DNA of 45,015 nt from Chryseobacterium sp. YIM B08800 (lineage in GTDB: Bacteria > Bacteroidota > Bacteroidia > Flavobacteriales > Weeksellaceae). Positions 42,932-45,015 of this stretch are shown here, piece by piece. The position numbers were made by a program, and so were the translations under genes. Location: NCBI RefSeq assembly GCF_026163565.1, contig NZ_JAPDKN010000008.1:1-45015 (forward strand), read 5' to 3'. The notes below the pieces were generated by a model. That model had not been told where the DNA came from. It saw only the letters and a program-made list of their open reading frames with translations, and made no database searches. How positions within the stretch are numbered: the first letter of the stretch is position 1; the number at the start of each line of letters is the position of its first letter.

Positions 42932-44050
42932 TTAGTTGAATAAATCTTTTACTTTATCGAAGAAAGTTTTTTCTTTTCCAGACGGTTCAGCAACCATTTC
43001 GCCGCTGCTCATCTGTTTCTCGAAAAAGTCTTTTTGGTCTTTGGTCAATTTTTGTGGTGTCCAGACATTGATGTGAATAAACATATCTCCTTTACCATAG
43101 CTGTCGATACTTGGTAAACCTTTTCCGGCTAATCTTAAAATTTTTCCGGATTGTGTTCCTGCATCAACAGTAATTTTTACTTTTCCACCAACGGTAGGAA
43201 CTTCTTTTTTGGTTCCCAAAGCGGCTTCCGCAAAAGAAACATATAATTCCTGGTGAAGATTATCACCTTCTCTTTTTATTGTGTTGTCTACTTCCTCTTC
43301 TACAATCACCAAAAGATCTCCAGGAACACCACCAAATGGCGCATCATTTCCTTTTCCTCTTACATTCAGTTGGATGCCGTCTCTTGCTCCTGCAGGAATG
43401 TTGATGGTAATTTCTTCCTCATCTTTTATTAAACCTTGTGCATTGGCTCCTGCAGGAATTTTATCGGCAACTTTACCGATTCCCTGACAAGTTCCACAAG
43501 TGGTTTGCGTTTGCATCTGTCCGAACATCGTATTCATCACCTTCATCTGAACTCCGGCTCCGTTACATGTTGGGCAGGTTTTTGAAGTGGCACCCTCTGC
43601 CATCTTCATTTTTTTTACTTTAAGAGTTTTTTGAGTTCCGTTCACCATCTCTTCAAGATTCAGCTTGATTCTGATTCTTAAATTAGAACCTTTCACCTGT
43701 TGACGACCACCGCCGCCACCAAATCCTCCGAAACCGCCGCCACCAAAAATATCTCCAAACTGGCTGAAAATATCTTCCATGTTCATACCGCCACCGAAGC
43801 CTCCACCGCCAAAACCACCGGCACCGCCAACTCCGGCGTGTCCGTATTGGTCATAGCGAGCTTTTTTGTTATCGTCGCTTAAAACTTCGTAAGCTTCTGC
43901 AGCTTCTTTAAATTTATCTTCAGCATCTTTATCACCGGGATTTTTATCTGGGTGATATTTAATGGCCATTTTTCGGTATGCTTTCTTTATTTCGTCGGCA
44001 CTCGCAGATTTGCTGACCTCAAGAACCTCGTAATAATCTCTTTTTGACAT
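42932..44050 (-). CDS. dnaJ: Molecular chaperone DnaJ with a reduced zinc-binding domain
   Basis: A 372-residue type I J-protein that stimulates DnaK. The J domain (1-70) has HPD at 33-35. A Gly/Phe-rich region (72-116) follows. The zinc domain contains only two CxxCxGxG motifs, CPTCNGAG (159-166) and CGTCQGIG (185-192). The usual first motif (expected near 146-155) and fourth (near 195-203) are replaced by non-cysteine sequences. These correspond to zinc centre I of E. coli DnaJ, so only centre II should remain. The substrate-binding C-terminal domain is intact. It is cotranscribed with grpE upstream, though a 71-nt spacer with an inverted repeat separates them. Confidence 0.92.
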   Translation of the reverse strand: MSKRDYYEVLEVSKSASADEIKKAYRKMAIKYHPDKNPGDKDAEDKFKEAAEAYEVLSDDNKKARYDQYGHAGVGGAGGFGGGGFGGGMNMEDIFSQFGDIFGGGGFGGFGGGGGRQQVKGSNLRIRIKLNLEEMVNGTQKTLKVKKMKMAEGATSKTCPTCNGAGVQMKVMNTMFGQMQTQTTCGTCQGIGKVADKIPAGANAQGLIKDEEEITINIPAGARDGIQLNVRGKGNDAPFGGVPGDLLVIVEEEVDNTIKREGDNLHQELYVSFAEAALGTKKEVPTVGGKVKITVDAGTQSGKILRLAGKGLPSIDSYGKGDMFIHINVWTPQKLTKDQKDFFEKQMSSGEMVAEPSGKEKTFFDKVKDLFN

Positions 44051-44058
44051 CTTTTAAT

Positions 44059-44111
44059 ATGAGTAATTAGTAATGAGTAATTGGTAATATTTCTTATTAC
44101 TAATTACTCAT
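44059..44111. repeat. Perfect inverted repeat in the dnaJ-grpE spacer
   Basis: The 16-mer ATGAGTAATTAGTAAT (44059-44074) is perfectly inverted at 44096-44111. A third partial copy lies between them (AATGAGTAATTGGTAAT). The hairpin would occupy almost all of the 71-nt spacer and might tune expression or RNA processing. Confidence 0.75.
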
Positions 44112-44121
44112 TGCTTATGTT

Positions 44122-44658
44122 TTAGTTTCCTGTTACAACTTTTGCAAAACGAATCACTTTATCACCTAAAGTATATCCTGTTTCAATAACGTCTACAATT
44201 TTACCTTTCAAATCTTCAGAAGGTGCAGGAATTTGAGTAATCGCCTCGTGGAAATCTACATTAAAGCTGTCTCCGGCTCTTACTTCCATTACCTTTAAAC
44301 CTTTTTCGGTAAGCTTGTTTTTAAACTTGTTGTAAATCAATTCAACACCCTGAAGATCCGCTTCATTACCATTTTTGGCAATTTCTTTTAAAGCTCTTTC
44401 GAAATCATCCAAAATACCCAACATAGAAACCATCATTTCTTGGTTGGCGTAAGTGAAAAATTCCATTTTCTCCTTTGATGTTCTTTTTTTATAGTTTTCA
44501 AACTCAGCATACAGTCTGATGTAACGGTCTTTTTCTACTGCCAAAAGTTCTTCTGCAGTAGGTATTTCTGTCACATTTTCCTCAACTGTTTCTTCAGTCT
44601 GTGTGATATTTTCTTCCTGATTATTGATATTTTCTTCGTTGATATCCTGATTTTCCAT
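44122..44658 (-). CDS. grpE: Nucleotide exchange factor GrpE
   Basis: A 178-residue cochaperone that releases ADP from DnaK. An acidic, Gln/Asn-rich N-terminus (about 1-40) leads to a long coiled coil (RYIRLYAEFENYKKRTSKEK) and the beta domain with NVDFHEAI and VIETGYTLGDKVIRFAKVVV-like end (GYTLGDKVIRFAKV). First gene of the grpE-dnaJ unit. No CIRCE or other known heat-shock operator was seen upstream. Confidence 0.93.
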   Translation of the reverse strand: MENQDINEENINNQEENITQTEETVEENVTEIPTAEELLAVEKDRYIRLYAEFENYKKRTSKEKMEFFTYANQEMMVSMLGILDDFERALKEIAKNGNEADLQGVELIYNKFKNKLTEKGLKVMEVRAGDSFNVDFHEAITQIPAPSEDLKGKIVDVIETGYTLGDKVIRFAKVVTGN

Positions 44659-45015
44659 ATTTCAATAACTTTTTACATTGTTGTTTCACAAACATTCTGC
44701 CAAAGAAAAAAATAATGACATTTAGGCAGAGTTTGGTTGTAGTTGATAGTTGTTGGTTATTAGTTATTGGTGAATGATTGAGTATTGTGTTGTTGAATAT
44801 TGTTTTTTAGTTCTCAATCTGGTCTGTTAATTCCCCTCCTTTGGAGGGGTGGCGAAAATTTCAAAGAAATTTTTGTCGGGGTGGTTTGGATAATGTGAGT
44901 TTTAAAATAATTCTCTAATTTAAATGCTGTATTTTAACTGTTTACAGCCCTATTTTTTAGCCCAGATTGCGCAATTGTTTGAGCTCGTTTTTTTGATTTT
45001 GGTTGGGGGGGCGCA
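44659..45015. other. Gene-free right end of the window
   Basis: No convincing gene lies in these 357 nt. Word-like repeats (GTTGTTGGTTATTAGTTATTGG) are followed by the compound palindrome at 44833-44888 and then a G-rich end (GGTTGGGGGGGCGCA). The end may be the start of another repeat unit or gene cut by the window. Confidence 0.5.
44833..44888. repeat. Compound palindrome CCCCTCC-GGAGGGG
   Basis: A perfect 7-bp GC-rich stem CCCCTCC / GGAGGGG with a TTT loop (44833-44849) is followed by a second stem AAAATTTC / GAAATTTT (44855-44873) and the tail CGGGGTGGTTTGG. The GC content is unlike its surroundings. It resembles a dispersed repeat unit seen in Bacteroidota genomes. Confidence 0.6.

Noticed and set aside
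1..45015. CRISPR array, prophage, insertion sequence or integrative element
   Set aside because: No regular spacer-repeat pattern, no transposase, integrase or phage gene was found. Repeats present are short palindromes.

Overview
The window is AT-rich chromosomal DNA from a member of the Bacteroidota, most likely Flavobacteriia and close to Chryseobacterium or a related Weeksellaceae genus. The evidence is a T9SS C-terminal sorting domain, the Bacteroidota -7 promoter box TAnnTTTG in front of many genes, few Shine-Dalgarno sequences, Bacteroidota-type families (GSCFA, DUF4269, DUF6438, DUF6526, PorT-like barrels) and the gene order hpt-adk-obg. The genus is inferred from gene content and style, not from a database match. 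I see no prophage, insertion sequence, CRISPR array or integrative element. Most of the window is core genome with small accessory patches.

Layout. 1-2.7 kb: tRNA-Ser(GCT), a lipoprotein amidase and aspartate ammonia-lyase. 2.8-7.2 kb: a small surface-glycan patch (GT2 glycosyltransferase, unrecognised GT-like protein, Wzx-like flippase, FkbM methyltransferase) with three palindromic repeats inside. 7.3-12.3 kb: DUF2461, a DEAD-box helicase with a DbpA-type RNA-binding tail, a gene-free block of nested inverted repeats, then a phosphate transport pair (DUF47/PhoU-like plus Pit). 12.3-17.3 kb: polyprenyl synthetase, GSCFA, DUF4269, TatD and a GT-C-like membrane protein, ending at a strong bidirectional terminator. 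17.3-22.4 kb, minus strand: RhlE-like helicase, DUF6438 lipoprotein, PorT-like barrel, obg, adk, hpt. 22.5-27 kb: a response-regulator remnant, a DUF1826-like gene, mnmE, a probable small RNA unit and an M24 aminopeptidase P. 27.2-30.8 kb: DUF6526, a 55-residue lipoprotein, topoisomerase IB and pruA. 31-38 kb: an ABC exporter pair, an AAA ATPase with an altered Walker A, a T9SS cargo protein, prfB and DedA. 38.2-45 kb: lipoprotein esterase, DUF808, YncE-like propeller, acyltransferase, a short hypothetical, dnaJ and grpE.

Themes. RNA and translation functions are frequent (two DEAD-box helicases, Obg, MnmE, RF2, tRNA-Ser), as are envelope functions (amidase, flippase, glycosyltransferases, lipoproteins, PorT-like barrel, DedA). 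Intergenic regions are unusually rich in short perfect inverted repeats of several unrelated kinds. The points most worth a second look are the orphan promoter-terminator unit at 24.86-25.01 kb, the AAA ATPase whose Walker A reads GPPGSGKI, DnaJ with only two of four zinc motifs, a response-regulator stub at 22.5 kb, and the nested palindromes at 10.03-10.29 kb. No clearly new multi-gene system stands out.
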